NCBI RefSeq assembly: GCF_018603515.1
Contig: NZ_JACATN010000004.1
Span: forward strand, 761,744 to 825,743
Direction of reading: 5' to 3'
DNA length: 64,000 nt
Origin: Zobellia barbeyronii
Lineage (GTDB): Bacteria; Bacteroidota; Bacteroidia; Flavobacteriales; Flavobacteriaceae
Position numbers and translations under genes: made by a program
In this document: piece by piece, positions 17,098 through 26,880 of the stretch
Numbering within the stretch: position 1 is the stretch's first letter
Layout: each line of letters opens with the position of its first letter
The notes under the pieces: generated by a model
Database searches by the model: none
What the model saw: the letters and a program-made list of their open reading frames with translations, nothing else
Told to the model about the DNA's origin: nothing

Positions 17098-17264
17098 TTT
17101 CTAAGTTTTTGAAGTTCAATTCTTTAAGGTAGTAAATTTTTCAAAACAACACTACAAAAACTTGTTAAAGGATTCTACGGGAAGTAATTTTTCTTACAAA
17201 AAAGATATATTCGTGTAACAATCCTAAATGCTCGGCTACTAACTTAGCATCTAAACACTATACT

Positions 17265-18587
17265 ATGAAAAATAAATTACTATCAGGAGGTTTCCTCCTC
17301 CTAGCCGGGTTTTGCCTTCAAGCGCAAGAGGTAACGTACGAAGAGTACGAACTGGACAATGGTCTTCACGTCATACTCCATCAAGATAAAACTGCGCCCT
17401 TGGTTACCACATCTGTAATGTACCATGTGGGCGGTAAGGACCGTACTGACGGGCGCACTGGTTTTGCCCACTTTTTTGAACACCTCCTTTTTGAAGGTAC
17501 TGATAATATAGAACGTGGAAAATGGTTTGAAATCGTTTCTTCTCATGGCGGTAAGAATAACGCCAATACCTCTCAAGACCGCACCTATTACTACGAAGTC
17601 TTTCCTTCTAACAACCTAAAACTAGGACTCTGGCTCGAATCTGAGCGTATGCTGCACCCCGTGATTGACCAAAAAGGAATAAACACCCAACAAGAAGTGG
17701 TAAAAGAAGAAAAACGACTGCGATATGATAATAGGCCTTACGGCCAACTGATTACGGAAGTTGGCAAGAATTTATTTAAAAAACATCCTTATAAAGACCC
17801 TAACATTGGGTACATGAAAGATTTGGACGCTGCAACCTTGGAAGATGTAATTGCTTATAATCACAAGTATTATGTGCCCAACAATGCAGTCCTAGTAGTT
17901 GCCGGAGATATTAATGTGCCGGATACCAAAAAAATGATAGAAGACTATTTCGGCCCCATACCTAAAGGAGAAGACGTAACCCGTAGTTATCCTAAAGAAG
18001 ACCCTATTCTAACCGAAGTTAGAGCCAAGGCTTACGACGCCAACATACAGATTCCCGCCTCTGTTATCTCCTATAGAACTCCAGGTTTTAAGGAAAGAGA
18101 CGCTTATGTACTAGATATGATATCTACTTATTTAAGTGACGGGCGCAGTTCAAAACTGTATAAGAAAATGGTGGATGACCAAAAGCAGGCATTACAAGTT
18201 GGCGCTTTTAATGTAGGGCAAGAAGATTATGGCATGTATTTGGTTTATGCGCTTCCAGTAGGAGAAACTGGTTTAGAAACTCTGGTTACCGAAATGGAAG
18301 AAGAGATTGCTAAAGTTAGAGACAGTCTAATTTCCGAGAGAGACCATCAAAAACTATTGAATAAGTTCGAGAACCAATTTGTAAACTCAAACTCTAGCGT
18401 TGAGGGTATTGCAAATTCATTGGCCCGTAATTATTTACTTTATGGTGATACTGAATTGATCAATAAAGAAATTGACATCTTTAGATCTATTACACGTGAA
18501 GAAATTATGGAAGTAGCTAATAAGTATTTGAGACCAGATCAGCGGGTAATTATAGATTACCTTCCTGAAGAACCTCAATCTAACTAA
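17265..18587 (+). CDS. M16 family zinc metallopeptidase, catalytic member
   Basis: 440 residues. A signal peptide (about 1-20) leads into the inverted zinc motif HFFEH at residues 69-73, and the distal glutamate lies in QQEVVKEEKR. The rest is the two M16 repeats, the second inactive (APASVISYRTPG-like segment and a C-terminal RPDQRVIIDYLP). M16 peptidases degrade peptides inside a closed chamber, here in the periplasm. It lies 30 bp upstream of a second M16 gene lacking zinc ligands, so the pair probably forms a heterodimer. Confidence 0.92.
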   Translation: MKNKLLSGGFLLLAGFCLQAQEVTYEEYELDNGLHVILHQDKTAPLVTTSVMYHVGGKDRTDGRTGFAHFFEHLLFEGTDNIERGKWFEIVSSHGGKNNANTSQDRTYYYEVFPSNNLKLGLWLESERMLHPVIDQKGINTQQEVVKEEKRLRYDNRPYGQLITEVGKNLFKKHPYKDPNIGYMKDLDAATLEDVIAYNHKYYVPNNAVLVVAGDINVPDTKKMIEDYFGPIPKGEDVTRSYPKEDPILTEVRAKAYDANIQIPASVISYRTPGFKERDAYVLDMISTYLSDGRSSKLYKKMVDDQKQALQVGAFNVGQEDYGMYLVYALPVGETGLETLVTEMEEEIAKVRDSLISERDHQKLLNKFENQFVNSNSSVEGIANSLARNYLLYGDTELINKEIDIFRSITREEIMEVANKYLRPDQRVIIDYLPEEPQSN

Positions 18588-18617
18588 TTCATTCGCTTTA
18601 AAGTAAAAACACTATAC

Positions 18618-20687
18618 ATGAAAAATATATTTACAACCCTATTCTTTCTTGCTTTTGCCCTAGTTGCAGAGGCACAGGTAGACCGTACCCAAATGCCGGA
18701 AGCAGGTCCTGCACCGGAAATAAATCTAAAAGACCCACAGACTTTTGAACTTAGAAACGGACTTAAAGTTTTAGTAGTAGAAAACCATAAACTTCCAAGA
18801 GTATCTATTCAATTGAGTATTGACAACCCTCCTGTTCTAGAAGGAGCTAAAGCAGGGGTTTCAACACTAACAGGTAGTCTTTTAGGAAAAGGTTCCAAGA
18901 ATATCAAAAAAGACGATTTTAATGAAGAAGTAGACTTTTTAGGCGCCCGCATTAATTTTGGTTCACAGAGTGCTTTTGCCAGTTCGCTTTCAAAATATTT
19001 TCCAAGAATATTGGAACTGATGGCAGATGCCGGTTTAAACCCAAACTTCACTCAGGTTGAATTTGATAAAGAAAAACAGAAGATTTTAACGGGATTAAAA
19101 TCGGAAGAAAAAAGTGTTACTGCCATTTCAGGAAGAGTTGGCTTGGCTTTGGCTTACAGTAAAAAGCACCCTTATGGCGAATTCATGACCGAAGAGAGCA
19201 TCAACAAGGTTACCCTTACAGATGTTATTCAGTTTTATGAAGACTATTTTGTTCCTGCCAACGCTTATTTAGTGGTTGTAGGCGATATAAAATTTGATGA
19301 TGTAAAAACTTTGGTCGAAGAACAGTTTACCCCGTGGACAAAAGCAGTACCACCTTCATTTGGCTTCTCTAAACCTGCAGATGCACAATATGCACAAATC
19401 AACTTTGTAGATGTGCCCAATGCTGTTCAATCAGAAATCACAGTAGAGAACTTGGTAAGCCTTCAGAAAAAAGACCCTGATTACCTTTCTGCACTTATGG
19501 CAAATGAAATCTTAGGCGGCGGCGGTGAAGGACGTTTATTCTTAAACCTCCGTGAAGACAAAGCATACACTTACGGCTCCTACTCAAGTCTAGGTAACGA
19601 CAAGTATGTACCTGCTCGTTTTAGAGCTACTGCAAGTGTTAGAAATGCCGTTACCGATAGCTCTGTTGTAGAAATTCTAAAAGAAATTGAACGTATCCGT
19701 ACTGAGCCGGTTACCAAGGAAGAGTTAGAAAACACCAAAGCTAAATATACCGGTCGGTTTGTGATGGCGTTAGAAGACCCTTCTACTATAGCAGACTATG
19801 CGTTAGAGATAGAAACCGAAAATTTACCTAAGGATTTTTACAAAACGTATCTTGAAAAAATCAACGCTATTACTATTGAAGATGTACAGCAGGCAGCACA
19901 GAAATATATAAAGCCTGATAATGTTCGTATTGTAGTAGCAGGTAAAGGTAGCGAAGTCCTTGGAAATCTTGAAAACGTAACTTTTAAAGGCCGAAAAGTT
20001 CCTATTAAGTATTTTGACAAATATGCGAATGCTACAGAAAAGCAAGATTACAATACTAGTGTACCCACAGATGTAACGGCCAATACCGTATTGAACAAAT
20101 ACATTGAAGCCATTGGCGGAAAAGAAAAATTAGAAGCCGTAACGTCTTATTCTCTCCTGGCTGAAGCCGAATTGCAAGGCATGAAACTAAACTTAGAGGT
20201 TAAAAAAACCAATAAGGACCAGTTTATGCAAGATGTAAAAATGTCCGGAAACTCAATGAGCAAGCAAGTCTTTAATGGAGACAAGGGCTACATGGTGATG
20301 CAGGGACAGAAAAAGGATATGGGTCCAGATGAAATAGAAAAAGTAAAAGGTGAATCTGCTCCTTTTCCAGAACTGAATTACCTCAACACTGATATTACTT
20401 TGGAAGGCACAGAAAGTATTGACGGCAAAAAGGCCTACAAGCTGAAAATATCCGAAGAGAAAACAGCTTTCTATGATGTTGAAACTGGTTTGAAAGTACA
20501 AGAAGCTACCACAGCTGAAATGGGCGGACAGAGCATCACTAGTATTATAAACTACTTAGACTACAAAGAGGTATCAGGAATACAGTTCCCATTTACCATG
20601 GCGCAGACCGTAGGTCCTCAGAGTTTTGAATTTAAAGTTTCAGAAATAAAAGTAAATGAAGGTACTTCAGATACGGATTTTGAATAG
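18618..20687 (+). CDS. M16 family protein, non-catalytic partner with extra C-terminal domain
   Basis: 689 residues with a signal peptide (MKNIFTTLFFLAFALVAEAQ). The M16 fold spans about 40-460, but the HxxEH site is missing: the equivalent stretch reads AGVSTLTGSLLGKG. The substrate-chamber motif LGGGGEGRLFLNLRE is kept. The last 220 residues (starting around NKYIEAIGGKEKL) form a separate beta-rich domain resembling LolA-type lipid-binding folds, also seen on other Bacteroidota M16 proteins. It likely works with the upstream catalytic protease. Confidence 0.88.
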   Translation: MKNIFTTLFFLAFALVAEAQVDRTQMPEAGPAPEINLKDPQTFELRNGLKVLVVENHKLPRVSIQLSIDNPPVLEGAKAGVSTLTGSLLGKGSKNIKKDDFNEEVDFLGARINFGSQSAFASSLSKYFPRILELMADAGLNPNFTQVEFDKEKQKILTGLKSEEKSVTAISGRVGLALAYSKKHPYGEFMTEESINKVTLTDVIQFYEDYFVPANAYLVVVGDIKFDDVKTLVEEQFTPWTKAVPPSFGFSKPADAQYAQINFVDVPNAVQSEITVENLVSLQKKDPDYLSALMANEILGGGGEGRLFLNLREDKAYTYGSYSSLGNDKYVPARFRATASVRNAVTDSSVVEILKEIERIRTEPVTKEELENTKAKYTGRFVMALEDPSTIADYALEIETENLPKDFYKTYLEKINAITIEDVQQAAQKYIKPDNVRIVVAGKGSEVLGNLENVTFKGRKVPIKYFDKYANATEKQDYNTSVPTDVTANTVLNKYIEAIGGKEKLEAVTSYSLLAEAELQGMKLNLEVKKTNKDQFMQDVKMSGNSMSKQVFNGDKGYMVMQGQKKDMGPDEIEKVKGESAPFPELNYLNTDITLEGTESIDGKKAYKLKISEEKTAFYDVETGLKVQEATTAEMGGQSITSIINYLDYKEVSGIQFPFTMAQTVGPQSFEFKVSEIKVNEGTSDTDFE

Positions 20688-20715
20688 AAGTCGTATTTGA
20701 ATACTATTTTATGTG

Positions 20716-20758
20716 CGGTCGTAGCGTTTGGGAAATTACCTCCCCTACCTTACGACCG
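20716..20758. terminator. Possible bidirectional hairpin between convergent genes
   Basis: CGGTCGTA (20716-20723) and TACGACCG (20751-20758) form a perfect 8-bp stem enclosing a second small GGGA/TCCC hairpin. It lies between the stop codons of the M16 (plus) and imelysin (minus) genes, where a shared transcription stop is expected. There is no clear T-run. Confidence 0.4.
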
Positions 20759-20848
20759 TACTTCATTTTACGTTCACACTAAACCAGCCTACCTCATACA
20801 CACTGCTATTGATCAGGTAATTATACTATAAAAATACCATTCAGTTTT

Positions 20849-21955
20849 TTAATCTCCATCATTGTCGTTAAACGTTACTACAATGTTAGCAGCACTTGAA
20901 TAATCGTTTTTCAATAAAGCAATAATCTCGGTAACCGCATCTCTTAACTCTACAATTTTTTCGGGATTATTGACGGCTAGGTTTTGTAAGCTTTCATCGG
21001 TTTCATTGAATAAGGCAATAGCCTCATGAAATTCGTCAAGAATTAAATCATTCAAGTCAGCTCGATCTAAAACATCAACTAAGTAATCTTCCATTCCAAA
21101 ACCTTCTCCTTCAAAATTACCTGTATAGGTTTTCTGTAATACTTCTAAATTGACAAGTATAGCTTCTCTTGATGTTCCACTATAAAATGCCTCTAAACGT
21201 AATTCTGGACTTTCTGCATTGTTTATTATCTGTTCTAACTTCTTTAATTTAATTGTCTCCAATTCTGCTATTACGGCATTTACAGTTAAATTTTGACTTC
21301 CGTTCACACCGCTTTCAAGCCTCGTTTTAAAGGAAGATTCCGTAGCAACCCACAACTCCTGCAGACTCTTGGCATTCGTATTTAGATTTTTGGCCAATGA
21401 CACCAAATAATCCAAACGATTTTGTGCGTTTTCATCGGCACTCATTTCATCTAAAACCTTAGCTTCCGTAGTATGAAAAAGCAAATATTCAATAGCACCA
21501 TATCCTTTTGACAAAACTCCCAAATTAGCAATATAGTCTTCATCAATAACTGTCTCACCTGCAATGCTTCCTTTAATTGCATCAACGTTTACCGGCCACT
21601 CATGAATTTGAGAGTGAACAAAAGAATTTCTTACAACCCCTATATTGTAAGCTTCTGCCTGTTCCCAAAACATAAAGGCTTCTGACCAAGTGTTTTTAAG
21701 GTCTGTCAAAGATTTTTCCGTAGGAAGCTCTTTAAACGCATTCACCGCTTCCATTAATTTTTGAGTCAGCGCAATATGCTCTGCCTGTAATGGTTCTATT
21801 TGCGCATCGTACAAATTCTCAATTTGCAACCTACGTCCTTCTTCAATACTGATGGTTTCCACTACTGCCTGATTATCGTCAGACCCACAAGAAATATTCA
21901 GGGCAAGAGCGCCACAAAATAGACTTACATATACTATTGCCTTTTGGTATTTCAT
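20849..21955 (-). CDS. Imelysin-family (peptidase M75-like) lipoprotein
   Basis: 368 residues, with a lipoprotein-type start (signal ending LNISCGSDD). The helical imelysin domain is seen in FMFWEQAEAYNIG, INEWPVN-like HEWPVNVDAI and GYGAIEYLLF. Imelysins are outer-surface or periplasmic proteins tied to iron uptake. The GxHxxE signature is altered here: the His is replaced by Gly (GYGAIE), whereas the paralogue at 23469 keeps it. It is the third gene of an imelysin / di-heme oxidoreductase / imelysin operon. Confidence 0.88.
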   Translation of the reverse strand: MKYQKAIVYVSLFCGALALNISCGSDDNQAVVETISIEEGRRLQIENLYDAQIEPLQAEHIALTQKLMEAVNAFKELPTEKSLTDLKNTWSEAFMFWEQAEAYNIGVVRNSFVHSQIHEWPVNVDAIKGSIAGETVIDEDYIANLGVLSKGYGAIEYLLFHTTEAKVLDEMSADENAQNRLDYLVSLAKNLNTNAKSLQELWVATESSFKTRLESGVNGSQNLTVNAVIAELETIKLKKLEQIINNAESPELRLEAFYSGTSREAILVNLEVLQKTYTGNFEGEGFGMEDYLVDVLDRADLNDLILDEFHEAIALFNETDESLQNLAVNNPEKIVELRDAVTEIIALLKNDYSSAANIVVTFNDNDGD

Positions 21956-21968
21956 TTTACTAATTGGA

Positions 21969-23429
21969 TTATAATGTTTTAATAAATGCTATAATTTTAG
22001 TGCGTTCCTCTTTATTTAGAGCCATAAAACTGTTCTTTACCGATTCCGCTTCACCTCCATGCCATAATATGGCTTCTTCAATATTTCTTGCTCGTCCGTC
22101 ATGCAACAAATTAGTATGGTCGTTTACAGTCTCAATGAGGCCAACACCCCACAAAGGCGGTGTTCTCCATTCATTCCCCGTTGCTCTAAATTCTGGAGCA
22201 TCATCACCTAAACCATCTCCCATGTCGTGCAGAAGCAAATCTGTATAAGGTCTAATAGTTTGGTTTGCTAAAGCATCTATACTAGAAGTCCCTGTTTCAT
22301 AAATCGCAACATGACAGCCAGTACAGTTTATAGAGGTAAAAAGTTCCTTACCCTGAAGTACTTCCTCTTCATCAAAATCACGTCTGGCAGGCACAGATAA
22401 GGTAGCCGCATAAAAAGCAACATTATCTAAATTATCATCAGGAATTTCTGGGCTTCCGCCATTAGGAATTTGATTACAGTCTAACTCTGGATTACAGTTT
22501 TCTTCAGGAAACAAAGAAGAAGTAATACCCAAATCTCCAGAAAATGCTGCCGCTACTTGTTGTTTTACCGTAGGCTGATTAGCTTTCCAACCAAACCTTC
22601 CTAATTTTAGATCGGCAGTTTCAACATCATAAACATAATTAGGACGACCTGAGATTCCATCACCATCCGAATCATTTTCATCGGCATAACTTAAAAGAAC
22701 CACCTCGGGAATTGCATCTAATAATCCAAGACCTATCATTTGATTAGCAACTCTAGGTGATACCTGAACCGCTGCATTCATAGCGCCGTAGTTTAAATCT
22801 ATCATTTCATAAATAGGTTTTTGTAAATCTACCGAGCTACCGTCAGGATAAGTTACTGCCACCGTTTCATAAGTGACCCTTAGGACTCCTTCTCTATTAA
22901 TACCAAAAACACTATTATCTTGAAATTGCCCACCATAAATGGGATCAGGGACAGTACCTCCGTTTGCACCGATTTCTGGCAAAGTCAATCGCAGTAACAG
23001 GCCATGCGCCAGCTCCCCTTCAAAAGCAGGAGGACGACCTCTACCATCTTTGAAATGACAACCCGAACAAGAACGAGAATTGAAAAAAGGTCCTAGACCA
23101 TCTCTTGCAGTTGTGGATGCCGGAGCTGTAACCCAACTCTGATTGAACAACGAATTACCCACTCCAAAAGTAATCTGCTCATCTAATGATAGGCCGTCTA
23201 CAGAAAAACCAAAAGCATCAGGAGAAAATATAAAAGAAGTTGCACTACCCCCAGAAAGCTCTTCATCTTCTTCCGGAATCAAAGGGGTATAATCATCCGT
23301 ATTGCTACACGAAGCCGTAATTACAAGCAACCATAACAGACCGAACTTGAGTAAGAAATTACGTTTACTACCCTTTATTTTACCACTTAATAAGTTCATA
23401 ATAGAATAAAATAGTAAACAGGGCCGCAA
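21969..23429 (-). CDS. Di-heme oxidoreductase (DHOR, DUF1111) lipoprotein
   Basis: 486 residues. Two c-type heme sites, CSGCH (about residue 120) and CTGCH (about residue 374), and long DUF1111 segments (NQSWVTAPAS; RDGLGPFFNSRSC; GRFGWKANQPTVKQQ; WRTPPLWGVGL) place it in the putative thiol oxidoreductase family. The N-terminus contains a hydrophobic signal and an ASCSNTDD lipobox; an ATG ten codons in (MNLLSGKIKG) is an alternative start. Electron partner and substrate are unknown, but linkage to imelysins suggests periplasmic iron or redox work. Confidence 0.9.
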   Translation of the reverse strand: MRPCLLFYSIMNLLSGKIKGSKRNFLLKFGLLWLLVITASCSNTDDYTPLIPEEDEELSGGSATSFIFSPDAFGFSVDGLSLDEQITFGVGNSLFNQSWVTAPASTTARDGLGPFFNSRSCSGCHFKDGRGRPPAFEGELAHGLLLRLTLPEIGANGGTVPDPIYGGQFQDNSVFGINREGVLRVTYETVAVTYPDGSSVDLQKPIYEMIDLNYGAMNAAVQVSPRVANQMIGLGLLDAIPEVVLLSYADENDSDGDGISGRPNYVYDVETADLKLGRFGWKANQPTVKQQVAAAFSGDLGITSSLFPEENCNPELDCNQIPNGGSPEIPDDNLDNVAFYAATLSVPARRDFDEEEVLQGKELFTSINCTGCHVAIYETGTSSIDALANQTIRPYTDLLLHDMGDGLGDDAPEFRATGNEWRTPPLWGVGLIETVNDHTNLLHDGRARNIEEAILWHGGEAESVKNSFMALNKEERTKIIAFIKTL

Positions 23430-23468
23430 CTAAGCAACCCTGTTTTTCAATATTGTAAAAGACTTTTA

Positions 23469-24644
23469 CTAGTTAATTTCTAAAGGTGTTTTAGCCTCTA
23501 AAAGTTTATTTCCAAAAGCCTGAAGAGCAACAACCGCTTCTTGTACTTTAGCTCCTTCAACACCTGTTTTACCCTGTGCAATAGCAAAATCAAAAGGTAT
23601 TGCCGTTGCGTTCACCGCTGTTTCAGCAGCAGCAAGCAAAGTATCTAATTCAGAAGCCAAATCTGCATCGACCTCTGCAATCAAATCAGCTAATGAAAGT
23701 CCATTTACAGAACCGTAAGCACCTGTATATACATTTTTAACACCCTCAAGATTTAATCTAATATCGCGGTGTGTATTATCACTAAAACAAGAATGTTCAT
23801 CTTCTTGATCCTGATTGTTTAATGCAACTGCCATACGCTCTACGGCCAATTCGCTGCTTGATAACTCTGCAATACTACCCAGCATATTATTTAATGCCTC
23901 TTTTTCAGATAAGGCTAAAAACGTGGCCTTGTAACTTGTTGACCAAGTATCTACAACTTCTTGAAGGTTATCTACCAATAATTCTGCTACTACTTGTAAA
24001 TATGTTCTTCTTCTATCTTGATTAGCTGCGGTGCCTCCATCTACAAAATCTGTAAAAGGTCTTTGTCCGCTTATTTTTTCAGATGGATTGGTAAGATCTT
24101 GGCCCCAAAGCAAAAACTCAATCGCATGGTAACCAACGGAAACATTTTCTTCCGTATCACCTTCACCATTCTTAACGACCAAATTAGCCTTGGTAATCTC
24201 AAAAGTGGCATCCGTATCATTTATTAGACCTGCTGTAGCATCGCCCTCAACATAGTCTACATAAGCCTCATCCATTGGCCATGAATTCAATAAACCTTCT
24301 AAATCCTCTGTATCGCCTGTATCAATTGGTCCGTTTGCAAAACGAAAAGCCTCTGTAGTTCCATAAGATTCCCGAGAAGCCAACCAAGCTATTTTTGAAG
24401 CTTCAAAATTAACCTCAGTTGGATCGGCAACGAATGTGTCAATTGCAGTTTGTAATGCCTGAGCATCTGCAAGTGCCGCAGCGTAATTAGCCTGTACAAC
24501 ATCAGCATAATTTTCCATTACCTCTGCACGCACCAAAACTTCTTTTTCATCAACCTCACTAGTACCATTATCATCATTTGAACAAGCAGATAAAATAAGG
24601 GCAAAAGCACTTAATACATATAACTTTGAAATTGGTCTTTTCAT
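23469..24644 (-). CDS. Imelysin-family lipoprotein (IrpA-like)
   Basis: 391 residues from the ATG complementary to 24642-24644. The frame is open 51 bases upstream, but that stretch crosses the promoter -7 box and the lipoprotein signal (VLSAFALILSACSND) follows this ATG. The imelysin domain contains WLASRESYG, the intact GYHAIEFLLWGQDL signature, SGQRPFTDF and the C-terminal GVKNVYTGAYGS segment. This is the leading gene of the operon and the better-conserved of its two imelysins. A role in iron acquisition is known for relatives; the details are unclear. Confidence 0.9.
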   Translation of the reverse strand: MKRPISKLYVLSAFALILSACSNDDNGTSEVDEKEVLVRAEVMENYADVVQANYAAALADAQALQTAIDTFVADPTEVNFEASKIAWLASRESYGTTEAFRFANGPIDTGDTEDLEGLLNSWPMDEAYVDYVEGDATAGLINDTDATFEITKANLVVKNGEGDTEENVSVGYHAIEFLLWGQDLTNPSEKISGQRPFTDFVDGGTAANQDRRRTYLQVVAELLVDNLQEVVDTWSTSYKATFLALSEKEALNNMLGSIAELSSSELAVERMAVALNNQDQEDEHSCFSDNTHRDIRLNLEGVKNVYTGAYGSVNGLSLADLIAEVDADLASELDTLLAAAETAVNATAIPFDFAIAQGKTGVEGAKVQEAVVALQAFGNKLLEAKTPLEIN

Positions 24645-24678
24645 TCGATTATTATTTAGACTGTTTTTAAATAGTCCG

Positions 24679-24709
24679 CAAATATATTTTTTCAAAATGA
24701 AACCGACAA
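24679..24709 (-). promoter_or_regulatory. Promoter of the imelysin/DHOR operon
   Basis: Minus-strand TTG (24709-24707), 20-base spacer, then TATATTTG (24686-24679): a close Bacteroidota -33/-7 match, 35 nt ahead of the preferred ATG at 24644. Confidence 0.7.
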
Positions 24710-24805
24710 CGTTTATTTAGATTAAATACAAATAATTTTATGAGTACTAGCAGTACATTACGGATATAAACCGTAACCCACACAAGCAGAGAAGATTAAA
24801 TTGAT

Positions 24806-25681
24806 TTACTTTTTTCGCCTGTTAACCATCCAGACACCCAACAAAATTACTACACCACCAATAAGTTGGTAAGCGTTTAAAGATTCCCCGTCTAACACTC
24901 CCCAAAAAATAGCCACAAGAGGAATTAAATAAGTAACCGATGCCGCAAAGACAGGGCTAGACAACTGTATTAATTTATTGAAAAATATATTGGCAATTGC
25001 GGTTCCTACAATAGCCAGTATTAAAAGATACCAAAGCGAAGATTGCATGGTTATATTCCCTTGAACTTCATTGAAAAATCCCGAGTAAAAAACTAACGCT
25101 AAAGCAGGCAGAAAAGCTATGGAAAAACTAGCTGTTGTGACTGCCAATGGGCTTAGGTGATTTAAATGCTTCTTTATAATATTAATATTCAAGGCATACG
25201 CCAAAGCTGATAGCAGGATAAAGATAGCGTACCAATAATTTTGATTAGGATTGAAATCCATTCCTGCAACAACCAATGCTAATGTTCCCGCCAAACCAAT
25301 AAATACGCCTCCTACTTGTTTTTTGGTTATTAAAGCGCCAAAAAGGAGCACGCCTACTAGCGTAGTTAATAAGGGTACTACAGAATTTAAAATAGAAGTC
25401 ACACCGCTATCAATCTGGGTCTGCGCAAGAGCGAACAGAAAAGGAGGGAAAAAGGAACTCAACAAACCTGCCCATGTAACCCATTTCCAATCTTTAACAC
25501 TCAAAGTACGAATGCTTCTAAAGCCGAATAAAAAAAGAATAAGAGACGCGAATACAATTCGCAAACCACCCAATTGTATAGGTGTAAGTCCAATCAAAGC
25601 TTTCTTTATCAGGATAAACGAAGAGCCCCACACCAACGATAACAAAATCAGATAAAGCCACTTTTTATTATAATCGTTCAA
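24806..25681 (-). CDS. EamA/DMT-family permease
   Basis: 291 residues made of ten hydrophobic helices in two EamA repeats. Typical motifs are LVWGSSFILIKKAL at the start, RIVFASLILF, and the second-half IVGTAIANIFFNKLIQL and LGVWMVNRRKK at the basic C-terminus. DMT permeases export or import small metabolites across the inner membrane; the substrate cannot be read from sequence. It is a single gene. Confidence 0.9.
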   Translation of the reverse strand: MNDYNKKWLYLILLSLVWGSSFILIKKALIGLTPIQLGGLRIVFASLILFLFGFRSIRTLSVKDWKWVTWAGLLSSFFPPFLFALAQTQIDSGVTSILNSVVPLLTTLVGVLLFGALITKKQVGGVFIGLAGTLALVVAGMDFNPNQNYWYAIFILLSALAYALNINIIKKHLNHLSPLAVTTASFSIAFLPALALVFYSGFFNEVQGNITMQSSLWYLLILAIVGTAIANIFFNKLIQLSSPVFAASVTYLIPLVAIFWGVLDGESLNAYQLIGGVVILLGVWMVNRRKK

Positions 25682-25873
25682 GGTCTTGTTGGGTTAAGGT
25701 TGATTGAAACCAAAAAGTAAAGGTGGGGATTTTTTGGAAAAAATTGAATAAAACTATCACATCATATTTCTCACTAGTTTAAATCTTATTAAATTCATAC
25801 ATCGGTAAAATAAAATCCAAGAACTGCAGCCTAATTTGATTTCAAACAGCTGTTTTAACCGTCACGGGAGTAT

Positions 25874-25881
25874 TATATTTG
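25874..25881 (+). promoter_or_regulatory. Promoter -7 box for the 25895 lipoprotein gene
   Basis: TATATTTG is an exact TAnnTTTG match ending 13 nt before the ATG, implying a very short leader. No clear TTG lies at the expected -33 distance. Confidence 0.5.
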
Positions 25882-25894
25882 CAAAAAACATAAC

Positions 25895-26305
25895 ATGAAA
25901 AAAATAATCATATTAATGGTACTCGCTTTTGCCGCTTTTACCATTTCGTGTAATTCAAAAACAGATGGCACCCAAATGAAAACCGTTATGGCCGTTCATG
26001 ACGAAGTAATGCCAGAAATGGGCAAAATGGGTAAATTGGTAGGTGAACTTAGCAGTAAAGAAGATAGTACCGCAGTCGGACTAAAATACAAAGAAGCACG
26101 TATGGACTTACAGGAAGCTCATAAATCTATGATGACTTGGATGCAAAATTTTGGTACTCGTTTTACTTCCGATGAGATTCTTAATGGCGCTGAACTATCT
26201 GATGAGAAGCAGGTATGGCTAAACGAAGAGCAAGTAAAAATTGAAGATTTACGCGAGCAAATCAACGGAAGCATCAAAACCGCTGAAGAACTGTTGAAGA
26301 AATAA
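25895..26305 (+). CDS. Small helical lipoprotein, paralogue of the next gene
   Basis: 136 residues: signal ending TISCNSK (lipobox-like, so likely lipid-anchored), then an all-helical domain with repeated VMxxHDEVMPEMGKM and the block KSMMTWMQNFGTRF. The same block (KSMMTWMESFGKRF) occurs in the following protein. Met- and His-rich helices could bind a metal or haem, but no family function is known to me. The gene lies 112 bp upstream of its paralogue. Confidence 0.65.
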   Translation: MKKIIILMVLAFAAFTISCNSKTDGTQMKTVMAVHDEVMPEMGKMGKLVGELSSKEDSTAVGLKYKEARMDLQEAHKSMMTWMQNFGTRFTSDEILNGAELSDEKQVWLNEEQVKIEDLREQINGSIKTAEELLKK

Positions 26306-26416
26306 GTTAAATCACGCAGTATACCGAAAAAACACAGCGTTAGCAGATAAATAGAAGTATCTGAGGTAGTTAACCTGTATTTTTACAGAGTACATTATTA
26401 CAAAAGTTTTATTGCT

Positions 26417-26836
26417 ATGAAGAATTTATTTTTAACACTTGCTACAGTTTTGGTTTTGGGTACAGCTACAATCAGCGCACAAGATGCCGCTGTTGAGCCT
26501 ACTAAAATGGAACAGGTAATGGCATCTCATGACGTAGTTATGGATAAAATGCCGTTAATTTCCAAGCTTATAAATCAATTACAGACCAAAGCCAACGCTT
26601 CTTACGAAAAGAAAAAATACGAAGACGCTATCGCAGACCTTAAAAATGCCAACAAGTCTATGATGACTTGGATGGAGAGTTTTGGTAAGCGTTTTAATGC
26701 AGATGAAATGTTGAAAGGTAAACAGCTAAATCCTCAAAAACAAGATTGGATACTTGAAGAAGAAATAAACGTTGAGGAATTAGACGAAGAAATAAACTTA
26801 AGTATTGACCAAGCAGAAGCTGTTTTGAACAACTAA
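26417..26836 (+). CDS. Small exported helical protein, paralogue of the previous gene
   Basis: 139 residues with a cleavable signal peptide ending ATISAQ, not a lipobox, so it is probably soluble in the periplasm or secreted. The helical domain matches the 25895 protein across VMASHDVVMDKM, KSMMTWMESFGKRF and a C-terminal Glu-rich helix. The pair looks like an old tandem duplication in which one copy became lipid-anchored. Function unknown. Confidence 0.65.
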   Translation: MKNLFLTLATVLVLGTATISAQDAAVEPTKMEQVMASHDVVMDKMPLISKLINQLQTKANASYEKKKYEDAIADLKNANKSMMTWMESFGKRFNADEMLKGKQLNPQKQDWILEEEINVEELDEEINLSIDQAEAVLNN

Positions 26837-26880
26837 AATTCGAGCAACACTTTTCATTTAGAACACAACTACGCGTTATT

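Noticed and set aside
18618..20687. Second M16 gene as a pseudogene because HxxEH is missing
   Set aside because: The frame is intact and inactive M16 partners are normal in heterodimeric members of the family.
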